Of a DNA stretch of 64,000 nucleotides, positions 43,639 through 52,097 are shown one piece after another; position 1 is the stretch's first letter, and each line of letters begins with the position of its first letter. Below the pieces are notes generated by a model. The model made no database searches. It worked only from the letters and a program-made list of their open reading frames with translations, and was not told the DNA's origin. The stretch comes from Oscillospiraceae bacterium (lineage in GTDB: Bacteria; Bacillota; Clostridia; Oscillospirales; UBA644). The position numbers were made by a program, and so were the translations under genes. The stretch spans positions 1-64,000 of the forward strand of contig SVMT01000008.1 in NCBI GenBank assembly GCA_015067305.1. The letters run 5' to 3'.

Positions 43639-45572
43639 ATATATACAAAACAGAGACGATAGGTTTTTGCTTCGGTGTTGAAAGAGCAGTAAATGCTGTT
43701 TACAAAATTCTCCAAAACGAAAAGTTTGACGGTAAAAAAATTTTTACTTGGGGAGAGCTTATCCACAACCCCGATATCGTTCGTGAACTTGCCGAAAAAG
43801 GTGTTTATGCGACTGAAAATATCGATGATATCAATGAGGGCGATGTGGTCGTTATCCGATCCCACGGTGTTCCCAAAGCTGTATCAGATGCTCTTGAAGC
43901 CAAAAAAGCAGTGGTTTTTGATGAAACTTGTCCAAAAGTTAAAAAGATTCATAAAATTGCCACAAATGCAAAAAACCTTATAATTGCGGGAAATATTGAG
44001 CATCCGGAGGTCAAAGGGATCGTCGGAAATTGTGAAAAAAAATTTTATGTTGCAAAAGATATTGACGAATTGAAAAAAATAGTGCATAATATATATGATA
44101 CGGAAGATACATATACTTTTGTTTCTCAGACAACTTTTTCCGTGAAAGCATTTGAGAAAATGAAAGAATTTCTTTCTCAATATGAAAATATTACTGTTGA
44201 AAATACAGTTTGTCACTCCACTGAAGAGCGCCAGAAACAGGTAAGAGATCTTGCTCAGAATGTGGACATGTTTATCGTAGTTGGAGGCAAAGGAAGTTCC
44301 AACACGAAAAAGCTTTACGATATTGCTTCTGAATACTGCGAAGCTCTTCATATCGAAAGCGTAAAGGAGTTACCCTATTATATTAAAAAATATAAAAAAA
44401 TAGGACTGTCGTCAGGTGCATCTACACCTGCCAGAGCAGTCGAGGAGGTTATTTTTAACATGATTAGCGAAATCGACAACAAAGACGTCATTGAACAGGA
44501 CGTTGACTTTATCGAGGCCCTCGAAGAGTCTCTCAAGACAATTCGTAACGGCCAGAGGGTAAAGGGTATCATCAGTGCCATCAACGGTACAGAAGTTCAG
44601 GTGGATCTCGGAGTAAAATATTCCGGTATTATCCCCACAGCAGAATTTGCTGATGACGAAGCACCCAAGATCGGTGACGAAATTGAGGCGTTTGTTGTCA
44701 AGGTAACGGACAGCGAAGGCACTGCACAGCTTTCCAAGAAACATCTTGATATGGCAAAAGGTCTCGAAAAAATCACCGAAGCGTATGAACAGAAAACTGT
44801 TCTTACAGGCAAAGTTTCTGAGGTTGTAAAGGGAGGCGTTATCATATCTGTTAACGGTGTCAGAGTGTTCGTTCCCGCATCTCAGGCTACACTTAAGAAA
44901 GACGAAGAACTCGAACCTCTTAAGAACACAGAAGTTCAGTTCCGCATCATCGAAGTTGATGACAGCAACAGCAGACGTAAGAGAGTTATCGGTTCTATCC
45001 GCAGCGTTCTTAGAGAAGCAAGACAGGCAGAAGTTGAAAACTTCTGGAATTCTCTCGAAGAAGGCAAGAAATATGACGGTGTTGTTAAGTCCCTTACAGC
45101 ATTCGGCGCATTTGTTGACATCGGCGGCGTAGACGGCCTTGTACATATCTCCGATATGACATGGACAAGAGTTAAGAACCCTGCTGAACTCGTTTCTGTT
45201 GGCGAAAAAGTAAGCGTTATCGTTAAGAGCTTTGACAAAGAAAAGAAGAGAATCTCTCTTACTATGAAGAATCCCGAAGAAAATCCTTGGGATATTCTCA
45301 AAGCTAACTACAGCGCTGACGACGTAGTTGAAGCTACAGTTGTAAAACTCATGCCCTACGGCGCATTTGTGAACGTTATCCCCGGTATCGACGGTCTCGT
45401 TCATATTTCTCAGATTTCCAAAGAAAGACTTGCTAAAGTTGCTGACGCTCTCACAGTTGGTCAGAAAGTTAAAGCTAAGATCACAGACATCGACTTCGAA
45501 GCTCAGAAGATCAATCTTTCTATCAAAGCTGCTGCTGAAGAAGCTGCAGAAGAAGTATCCGAGGAAGAATAA
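43635..45572 (+). CDS. ispH-rpsA: IspH - ribosomal protein S1 fusion
   Basis: A 645-residue two-part protein. Residues 1-280 are HMBPP reductase (IspH): GFCFGVERAV with the first cluster Cys (about 12), SHGVP, DETCPKVKKIH (about 97), NTVCHSTEERQ (about 195) and SSGASTPARAVEEV, making IPP/DMAPP in the non-mevalonate pathway. Residues about 300-640 hold four S1 RNA-binding domains (GQRVKGIISAING, TVLTGKVSEVVKGG, YDGVVKSLTAFGAFVDIGG, VVEATVVKLMPYGAFV) and an acidic tail. The fusion is a known feature of many Clostridia, so it is not an error. Codons in the S1 half look more optimised than in the IspH half. Confidence 0.95.
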   Translation: MNIYKTETIGFCFGVERAVNAVYKILQNEKFDGKKIFTWGELIHNPDIVRELAEKGVYATENIDDINEGDVVVIRSHGVPKAVSDALEAKKAVVFDETCPKVKKIHKIATNAKNLIIAGNIEHPEVKGIVGNCEKKFYVAKDIDELKKIVHNIYDTEDTYTFVSQTTFSVKAFEKMKEFLSQYENITVENTVCHSTEERQKQVRDLAQNVDMFIVVGGKGSSNTKKLYDIASEYCEALHIESVKELPYYIKKYKKIGLSSGASTPARAVEEVIFNMISEIDNKDVIEQDVDFIEALEESLKTIRNGQRVKGIISAINGTEVQVDLGVKYSGIIPTAEFADDEAPKIGDEIEAFVVKVTDSEGTAQLSKKHLDMAKGLEKITEAYEQKTVLTGKVSEVVKGGVIISVNGVRVFVPASQATLKKDEELEPLKNTEVQFRIIEVDDSNSRRKRVIGSIRSVLREARQAEVENFWNSLEEGKKYDGVVKSLTAFGAFVDIGGVDGLVHISDMTWTRVKNPAELVSVGEKVSVIVKSFDKEKKRISLTMKNPEENPWDILKANYSADDVVEATVVKLMPYGAFVNVIPGIDGLVHISQISKERLAKVADALTVGQKVKAKITDIDFEAQKINLSIKAAAEEAAEEVSEEE

Positions 45573-45609
45573 TTTCAAGATACTTGATTAAATCTGAAAT
45601 CTAATCATG

Positions 45610-45671
45610 CAGAGGTGAAGCAGTGTTCGGTCTCATAAAATTTTGCTGACCGTTTTCCTGTTACACCTCTG
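45610..45671 (+). ncRNA. Rod-like RNA hairpin between ispH-rpsA and hprK
   Basis: CAGAGGTG/CACCTCTG (8 bp), an AAG/TTA internal loop, CAG/CTG, a TGTT/TTTTC loop, and CGGTC/GACCG nest in order around a 15-nt A/T-rich apical loop. There is no U-run after it, so it is not an ordinary terminator. It could be a 3'-end element of the S1 mRNA, a protein-binding site, or a leader element of hprK. Confidence 0.45.
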
Positions 45672-45763
45672 TGTTTGATATTTACAAAGAAAAATTTTTT
45701 TATAAATTCCCCGTAAACGGTAGGGATCTATGAATATTTTTGAGCGAGAAAGGATATTTTTTA

Positions 45764-46711
45764 ATGGAACAGTATAAAGTAAGTCTTGCGACTCTCATAA
45801 AAGGGCTTTCCCTTGAATCTGTGTATCTCCCCGAAGGAGAAAAAGGTGACCCTGAAAAAATATTTATCACTTCAACGGAAATAAACCGTCCGGCACTCCA
45901 GCTTGCGGATTTTTATGATTGTTTCGATCCCAAACGTATTCAGATCTTGGGTAGGGAAGAGGCTTCTTATGTCGCAAAGATGTGTCCTGAGAAGCGGGCT
46001 ATAGTTTTTGACAGACTTTTTGCAACATCTGTCCCCGTAGTATTTCTCGCCCATAAGATCGAAGTTTTCCCTGAGATCGTAGCTGCTGCGAAAAAATATC
46101 AGGTTCCTGTTTATGAATCTGATGATACTACTTCTGAGCTTTCTTATGCTCTTATCAGCGCTTTGAATGTTCATCTTGCACAAAGGATAACCATGCACGG
46201 GGTCCTCATTGAGGTTTACGGTGAAGGTATTCTTATGATCGGCGACAGTGGGGTAGGTAAGAGTGAAACTGCCATGGAGCTTCTTAAGAGAGGTCACCGT
46301 TTGATTGCAGACGATGCTGTAGAGATCAAACGTGTTTCCAATAAGACATTGGTAGGTTCTGCACCCGAAATGATAAAATATCTTATCGAACTTCGCGGTA
46401 TCGGTCTTGTTGACGTACGCCGTATATTCGGTATGGGTGCTGTTAAAGAAACGGAAAAGATCGACCTTGTTGTTCAGCTTGAACCCTGGAGTGCTGACAA
46501 ACAGTATGAACGTCTCGGTCTCGATAATAATTATTATGATATTTTAGGTCTGAAAAAGCCCACAGTTACTATTCCCATCAGACCCGGCAGAAACCTTGCC
46601 ATTATTATCGAAGTTGCAGCTATGAATAACAGACAGCGCAGAATGGGCTACAACGCTGCCGAGGAGCTTAATAAACGCCTCATGCAAAACATGGGCTTAT
46701 CTCTTGATTGA
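45764..46711 (+). CDS. hprK: HPr(Ser) kinase/phosphorylase
   Basis: About 315 residues of usual length. P-loop MIGDSGVGKSETAMELLKRG (about 157-176), the catalytic EIKRVSNKTLVG region and the family signature LRGIGLVDVRRIFGMGAV (about 207-224). It phosphorylates HPr on Ser46 and controls carbon catabolite repression with CcpA. The ATG with GAAAGGA upstream is chosen, eight codons inside the open frame. murB follows after 33 nt. Confidence 0.95.
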   Translation: MEQYKVSLATLIKGLSLESVYLPEGEKGDPEKIFITSTEINRPALQLADFYDCFDPKRIQILGREEASYVAKMCPEKRAIVFDRLFATSVPVVFLAHKIEVFPEIVAAAKKYQVPVYESDDTTSELSYALISALNVHLAQRITMHGVLIEVYGEGILMIGDSGVGKSETAMELLKRGHRLIADDAVEIKRVSNKTLVGSAPEMIKYLIELRGIGLVDVRRIFGMGAVKETEKIDLVVQLEPWSADKQYERLGLDNNYYDILGLKKPTVTIPIRPGRNLAIIIEVAAMNNRQRRMGYNAAEELNKRLMQNMGLSLD

Positions 46712-46744
46712 TATATTTAATTTACGAAAGGCACGGGCAAATAT

Positions 46745-47647
46745 ATGAACGAAAATTTATACTCGGAAGCTGTTCACGAACTCTTTGATGCAGGCATTGA
46801 AGTTTCCGAAAATGTTGCTCTCTGCAATTATACCACTTTTAAGATCGGCGGCTGTACACCGCTGATGGTAAGTCCTGCATCGACTGAGGAAGTTTCCCGT
46901 ACAGTTAAAATTTTTAACAAACATAACATTTCTTATTTCACACTTGGTAACGGTTCAAATCTGCTTGTTCCCGATGAAGGTATTTCAAAAGCTGTTATTT
47001 TTACGGGTAAATTACTGAATATTTCCGTTGAGGATACCAGGGTCGTTGCTGGTTCGGGTTGCGTTCTTGCGAAGGTCGCATCTGTTGCGGCTAAAAATTT
47101 ACTTTGCGGAATGGAAGCTCTTCATGGAATTCCAGGAACGGTAGGCGGCGCTGTCATAATGAATGCAGGCGCATACGGCTCTGAAATGTCGCATGTGGTT
47201 GAATATACCGAGTATGTTGATGAATTCGGAGATATCCACCGTGTAACAGGTGATGAGCATCAATTTGGTTACAGAAAGTCTTGTTTTATGAGTAGCGACA
47301 TTGTTACTTCCGTTTGTTTTGCGCTTGAAAAAGGTAATTCCGATGATATCTATGCGAAAATGAACGAATTTGCGAAGAAACGACGTGATTCCCAGCCACT
47401 GGAATATCCTTCGGCAGGAAGTGTATTCAAACGCCCGGAAGGCTATTTCGCGGGAAAACTCATTCAGGACAGCGGTTTGAAGGGAAGGACCGTCGGTGGC
47501 GCTCAGGTCAGCGAAAAACACGCAGGATTTATCATAAATATCGGCGGTGCGACTTGCTCCGATGTCCTTGGACTTGTGAAAATAATTCAGGATACCGTTT
47601 ATGAAAACTACGGTGTGCATCTTGAAATGGAAATCAAAACACTTTAA
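46745..47647 (+). CDS. murB: UDP-N-acetylenolpyruvoylglucosamine reductase
   Basis: A 300-residue flavoenzyme. FAD-binding LGNGSNLLVPDEG (about 75-87), GIPGTVGGAVIMNAGAYGSEM (in the 125-147 region), YRKSCF (about 178) and the catalytic Ser in PSAGSVFKRPEG (about 224-235). It reduces enolpyruvyl-UDP-GlcNAc to UDP-MurNAc in the cytoplasm. The hprK-murB order is typical of Clostridia. whiA follows after 12 nt. Confidence 0.95.
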   Translation: MNENLYSEAVHELFDAGIEVSENVALCNYTTFKIGGCTPLMVSPASTEEVSRTVKIFNKHNISYFTLGNGSNLLVPDEGISKAVIFTGKLLNISVEDTRVVAGSGCVLAKVASVAAKNLLCGMEALHGIPGTVGGAVIMNAGAYGSEMSHVVEYTEYVDEFGDIHRVTGDEHQFGYRKSCFMSSDIVTSVCFALEKGNSDDIYAKMNEFAKKRRDSQPLEYPSAGSVFKRPEGYFAGKLIQDSGLKGRTVGGAQVSEKHAGFIINIGGATCSDVLGLVKIIQDTVYENYGVHLEMEIKTL

Positions 47648-47659
47648 CGGAGTAGGATA

Positions 47660-48532
47660 GTGTCTTATACTTCAGATATAAATAGAAAAATTATAAATAT
47701 AAAAAATCATAAATGCTGCTCTTTTGCCTGTATTTACGGACTTTTGCTCTTCGGAGGAAGACTCAGCGATGGTATAAAGTATGTGACTTCCCACAAGGAA
47801 AAGTGCGAATTCCTGACTAGATCTTTTCTCACTTTTTCTTCGGGAACGCCAATAGTTTCTGAGCATGGAGATGTTTTTGAAACGGAAATACTTTCCGAAA
47901 CTGATGATTCTGTGCTTTCAAATTTGTTGAGCGTTTCTCCTCACAGGATAGAAATGAAATATTTGAATTCCGATTGCTGTAAAAAAGCTTTCATGCGCGG
48001 AGTTTTTATTTCCACGGGATTTGTTTCGGAACCCGAAAAACCATACCACCTCGAACTTAAAACGTCACATCATTCTGCGGCTGAGGACTTTAAAAAGCTT
48101 GCGGCAGAATATGATATACATTTCAAGTCTCTTGTGCGAAGCGGTCGAACTGTACTTTATCTCAAAAGTTCCGACAGCGTAAAGGATTTTTTGACCCTTA
48201 TCGGTGCACAGACTTTTACCTTCGATTATGCAAATGCAGAACTTGAAAAGGGTCTGCGAAACGATATAAACAGGGCTCTCAACTGCGAATCTGCCAACGA
48301 GGACAAGCGGCTTGATGCAGCCGGAAAACAGATAAAAGATATTACCGTTTTAAAGGAAGACGGTTACCGAGATGTTCCCCTTAAACTTGTGGAACTTTCG
48401 GAGATCCGTCTCAAAAATCCCGAAATGGGACTTGCTGATCTTGGTCAGCTTCTTAAACCTCCGCTTTCAAAGGCGGGAGTATCTCACCGCATGAGAAAAA
48501 TTGCGGAACTTGCTTCTGAAAGGAAAAAATAA
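47660..48532 (+). CDS. whiA: WhiA DNA-binding protein
   Basis: A 290-residue WhiA protein: N-terminal LAGLIDADG-like part (CSFACIYGLLLFGGRL, RGVFISTGFVSEPEKPYHLEL) and C-terminal helix-turn-helix (about 245-290: LVELSEIRLKNPEMGLADLG ... LSKAGVSHRMRKI). It is involved in cell division and, in actinobacteria, sporulation control. The start is GTG with GGAG upstream. In most Clostridia rapZ and a yvcK-type gene lie between murB and whiA; here they are missing. Confidence 0.92.
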   Translation: MSYTSDINRKIINIKNHKCCSFACIYGLLLFGGRLSDGIKYVTSHKEKCEFLTRSFLTFSSGTPIVSEHGDVFETEILSETDDSVLSNLLSVSPHRIEMKYLNSDCCKKAFMRGVFISTGFVSEPEKPYHLELKTSHHSAAEDFKKLAAEYDIHFKSLVRSGRTVLYLKSSDSVKDFLTLIGAQTFTFDYANAELEKGLRNDINRALNCESANEDKRLDAAGKQIKDITVLKEDGYRDVPLKLVELSEIRLKNPEMGLADLGQLLKPPLSKAGVSHRMRKIAELASERKK

Positions 48533-51500
48533 ATGGGATTTGTTCATCTCCACGTTCATACAGAATACAGCTTGCTCGACGGTGCCTGCAAAATTAAAAA
48601 AATGCTTCCCCGTCTTAAAGAAATGGGACAGGATGCTGTTGCAATGACCGACCACGGCAATATGTATGCCACTATTTATTTTTACAAATACTGTAAAGCC
48701 GCAGGTATTAAACCTATTATCGGCTGTGAAGTTTATACTTCCCAGAGAACCCGATTTGACAAAGTCAGCAGAGAGCTTGACGGCGAGATCGGACACCTTG
48801 TGTTGCTTTGCAAAGATAATGTAGGCTATAAAAATCTTATTAAAATAGTTTCGTTCAGTAATACGGAAGGTTTCTATTACAAACCCCGTGTAGACATGGA
48901 TCTTCTTCGTGAAAACAGCGAAGGTCTTATTGCTCTTTCTGCCTGCCTTGCAGGTGATATACCTCGTCTTCTTGTTGCGGGGGATTATGAGGGTGCAAAG
49001 AAAAAGGCTCTTGAATACAATGAGATATTCGGTCAGGGTAATTTCTATCTTGAAATGCAGGACCACGGAATCGAAGAACAGAAAGTTGTAAATGAAGGTG
49101 TTATTCGACTTTCAAGAGAAACAGGTATACCTCTTGTTGCAACAAACGACGCTCATTACATTCAGAAAAAAGATGCAAAAGCTCAGAAAGTGCTTATCTG
49201 TGTTCAGATCCAGAAAACATTCAATGAAGAGAACGGAATGGGCTTCTCCACCGATGAATTCTATCTTAAATCCGAAGATGAAATGCGCAGTCTTTTTGAA
49301 TATGTTCCCGAAGCCATTGAGAATACGGTGAAAATTGCGGAACGGTGCAATGTTGTTTTTCCCGAGATCGACGACGCAAAGAACAGAGTTTATTTCCTTC
49401 CCGTTTTTAAATGGACGGAGGGACTTTCTCATTATGATTATTTAAGAAAACTTACCTTTGAAGGTTTCGATAAACGTTATACAAAAGAACAGCAGACTCC
49501 CGAACTTATTGAACGTGTGGAATATGAACTCAGTATCATCAATAAAATGGGCTTCGTGGACTACTTTCTCATCGTTTGGGACTTCATAAACTATGCAAAA
49601 GAACACGGTATTCCCATTGGTCCCGGTCGAGGCTCGGGTGCGGGAAGTATCGTTGCGTACTGTATACGAATTACAAACATCGAGCCTATCGGTTATAACC
49701 TCATTTTTGAGAGATTCCTCAACCCTGAACGTATCTCAATGCCTGACTTTGACGTTGATATGTGTCCCGTAAGAAGACATGAGGTCTTTGAATATGTTCA
49801 GCGTAAATACGGCAAAGAATGTGTTGCGAACATTGTAACTTTCGGTACGATGAAAGCTAAACAGGCGCTGAAGGACGTTGCCCGAGTTCTCGGTTTCCCT
49901 TCCCCCGAAGCCAATGCTATCACAAAGTTGATGCCTGATAAAATGACCATTACCGATGTCATTGAAAAAGTTCCCGAGATCAAGAATATGTACGAGACAG
50001 ATATGCGCCTGAAAGAACTTTTCGATATGGCAGAATCTGTTGAAAATATGCCGAGACACGCTTCCGTTCACGCCTGCGGTATCGTTATCGGTGAAAACCC
50101 GATATACACTTATGTTCCCCTTGCGGTAAATGAAGGTGTAACGGTAACTCAGTTCGATATGAAGATCGTTGAAGAGGTTGGTCTTGTAAAAATGGACTTC
50201 CTCGGTCTGCGAAACCTCACCGTTATTGAAGATGCCTGCAAGCTTATCAGAAAAAATATTCCCGATTTCAGTATGGATAAGGCTGATATCAATGACCCCG
50301 CGGTGTATGACCTGCTTTCAAACGGTGATACAGACGGTATCTTCCAGCTTGAATCGGGCGGTATGAAAAAGACTCTCATGTCTCTTCGTCCAAGATCAAT
50401 AGAAGATGTTACGGCTATTATTTCTCTTTACCGTCCGGGCCCTATGGACAGTATACCCCAGTATATTGCCAACAAAAACCACCCCGAAAGTATTAAATAC
50501 AAGCATCAGATGCTTGAAAATATCCTCAGAGTCACATACGGCTGTATGGTTTACCAAGAACAGGTAATGCAGATAGTCCGTGAACTTGCGGGTTACAGTT
50601 TCGGACGAGCAGATATTGTGCGTAAAGCCATGGGTAAAAAGCAGATGGATGTTATGACCCGAGAAAGAGAATTCTTTATCAACGGTAAAAAACGAGACGA
50701 CGGTTCTGTAGAGATCCCGGGTGCGGTCTCAAACGGCGTTCCTGCTGAAATTGCAAACGAAATATTCGACGAAATGATCAAATTTGCCGAATATGCTTTC
50801 AATAAATCCCATGCGGCGGCGTACTCATACGTTACTTATTATACAGCATATCTTAAAACACATTTTACAAAAGAATATATGGCTGCTCTTCTCACCAGCG
50901 TTCTCGGTAAGACAGAAAAAATGGTTGAATATATCAATGCCGCAACAGCTAAAGGAATTAAAGTTCTCCAGCCTGACGTTAATGAATCCCTTGACGTGTT
51001 TACCGTAAGCGGTGAAAATATCCGTTTCGGACTTAATGCCGTAAAAAATGTCAGCACAAACGTTATTGCTGATCTTATTACAGAAAGAGAACAGAACGGT
51101 CCATTCAAGAGTTTCTACGATTTCTGCAAACGTATGCTTGACGGTAAAAATATGGACTCCAGAACAGTTGAAAACCTTGTAAACTGCGGTGCTTTTGATT
51201 CTTTCGGAACTGAAAATCGCCGTCAGATGATAATTGCCTTCCCTGAGATCAAGCGCAGCCTTGATGCTTATTTCAAAGAAAAAAGCGGTGGCCAGCTTAC
51301 ACTTTTCGGTGAAGTTGAACCTGACGAGGAATTTAATTACCCCAAAGTGGAAGAGTTCCCCAAGAAGCAGAAGCTTGCCCTTGAAAAAGAAGTTACAGGT
51401 CTTTACCTTACAGACCACCCAATGAGAGAGTATGCTCACATGGCTGAAAATCTTGACAGCGTAAATGCCGCACTCCTTTCAACTGAAGACAGCGGATACA

Positions 51501-52069
51501 CAAATAACAGCAAAGTCCGTCTTTTTGGTATTCTTACAAAAGTTACAAAGAAGCTCACGAAAAATGAGACAATGATGGCTATCTGTGTCCTTCAGGACCT
51601 CAGTGGCTCTATTGAAGTATTGGCATTCTCCAAGTCTTATGAGAAATATGCCCATATGCTTGAAGAGGATAGGGTCGTTGTTGTTGACGGTAAACTCAGT
51701 ATCCGTGAAGAAAGCTTCGGCGATGACGAAAGCGGTGAAGGCGGTCAGATATCTGCATCGGTTATTATCAACGAGGTCACTCCGATAGATTCCCCTGACA
51801 GCAATATTCCTGTTTTGGAAGTGCAGCATTCAGATGATCCGAGAAATAAGTGTTTGCTTCTCACAGTCCATGACAGGGACGGCGCAAATCTTGATAAGAT
51901 AATCGAATGTCTGATGAGTAATCAGGGGCAGAGCGAGGTTTATTTCAACTTTGTCGATAAGCGTAAAACTGCGAGATTTTCAAAATGTTGTGTTGATATT
52001 TCTCCTGCAGTTCTCGTACGTCTCAGAAGTCTTATCGGTGAAGATTATGTTCAGATAAGAACTAAATAG
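48533..52069 (+). CDS. dnaE: DNA polymerase III alpha subunit DnaE
   Basis: A 1178-residue replicative polymerase. PHP domain at the N terminus (HLHVHTEYSLLDGACKI, MTDHGNM), palm motifs GPGRGSGAGSIVAYC (about 364) and PDFDVDMCP (about 405) with the catalytic aspartates, FEYAFNKSHAAAYS-like block near 760, tandem HhH and an OB-fold domain (about 995-1090: VRLFGILTKVTKKLTK). Length fits DnaE1. It starts directly after the whiA stop codon. The following glycyl radical enzyme gene begins 28 nt later. Confidence 0.96.
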   Translation: MGFVHLHVHTEYSLLDGACKIKKMLPRLKEMGQDAVAMTDHGNMYATIYFYKYCKAAGIKPIIGCEVYTSQRTRFDKVSRELDGEIGHLVLLCKDNVGYKNLIKIVSFSNTEGFYYKPRVDMDLLRENSEGLIALSACLAGDIPRLLVAGDYEGAKKKALEYNEIFGQGNFYLEMQDHGIEEQKVVNEGVIRLSRETGIPLVATNDAHYIQKKDAKAQKVLICVQIQKTFNEENGMGFSTDEFYLKSEDEMRSLFEYVPEAIENTVKIAERCNVVFPEIDDAKNRVYFLPVFKWTEGLSHYDYLRKLTFEGFDKRYTKEQQTPELIERVEYELSIINKMGFVDYFLIVWDFINYAKEHGIPIGPGRGSGAGSIVAYCIRITNIEPIGYNLIFERFLNPERISMPDFDVDMCPVRRHEVFEYVQRKYGKECVANIVTFGTMKAKQALKDVARVLGFPSPEANAITKLMPDKMTITDVIEKVPEIKNMYETDMRLKELFDMAESVENMPRHASVHACGIVIGENPIYTYVPLAVNEGVTVTQFDMKIVEEVGLVKMDFLGLRNLTVIEDACKLIRKNIPDFSMDKADINDPAVYDLLSNGDTDGIFQLESGGMKKTLMSLRPRSIEDVTAIISLYRPGPMDSIPQYIANKNHPESIKYKHQMLENILRVTYGCMVYQEQVMQIVRELAGYSFGRADIVRKAMGKKQMDVMTREREFFINGKKRDDGSVEIPGAVSNGVPAEIANEIFDEMIKFAEYAFNKSHAAAYSYVTYYTAYLKTHFTKEYMAALLTSVLGKTEKMVEYINAATAKGIKVLQPDVNESLDVFTVSGENIRFGLNAVKNVSTNVIADLITEREQNGPFKSFYDFCKRMLDGKNMDSRTVENLVNCGAFDSFGTENRRQMIIAFPEIKRSLDAYFKEKSGGQLTLFGEVEPDEEFNYPKVEEFPKKQKLALEKEVTGLYLTDHPMREYAHMAENLDSVNAALLSTEDSGYTNNSKVRLFGILTKVTKKLTKNETMMAICVLQDLSGSIEVLAFSKSYEKYAHMLEEDRVVVVDGKLSIREESFGDDESGEGGQISASVIINEVTPIDSPDSNIPVLEVQHSDDPRNKCLLLTVHDRDGANLDKIIECLMSNQGQSEVYFNFVDKRKTARFSKCCVDISPAVLVRLRSLIGEDYVQIRTK

Positions 52070-52097
52070 AATGATATCATAGAAAGGAAATGATTTT

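Noticed and set aside
43635-45572. IspH-S1 fusion as a novelty or assembly error
   Set aside because: The same fusion is known from many Clostridia, and both halves are intact and in frame.
44412-45578. 388-codon open frame antisense to ispH-rpsA
   Set aside because: It mirrors a strongly biased coding sequence, has no ribosome binding site and gives a Cys/Phe-rich product typical of antisense shadows.
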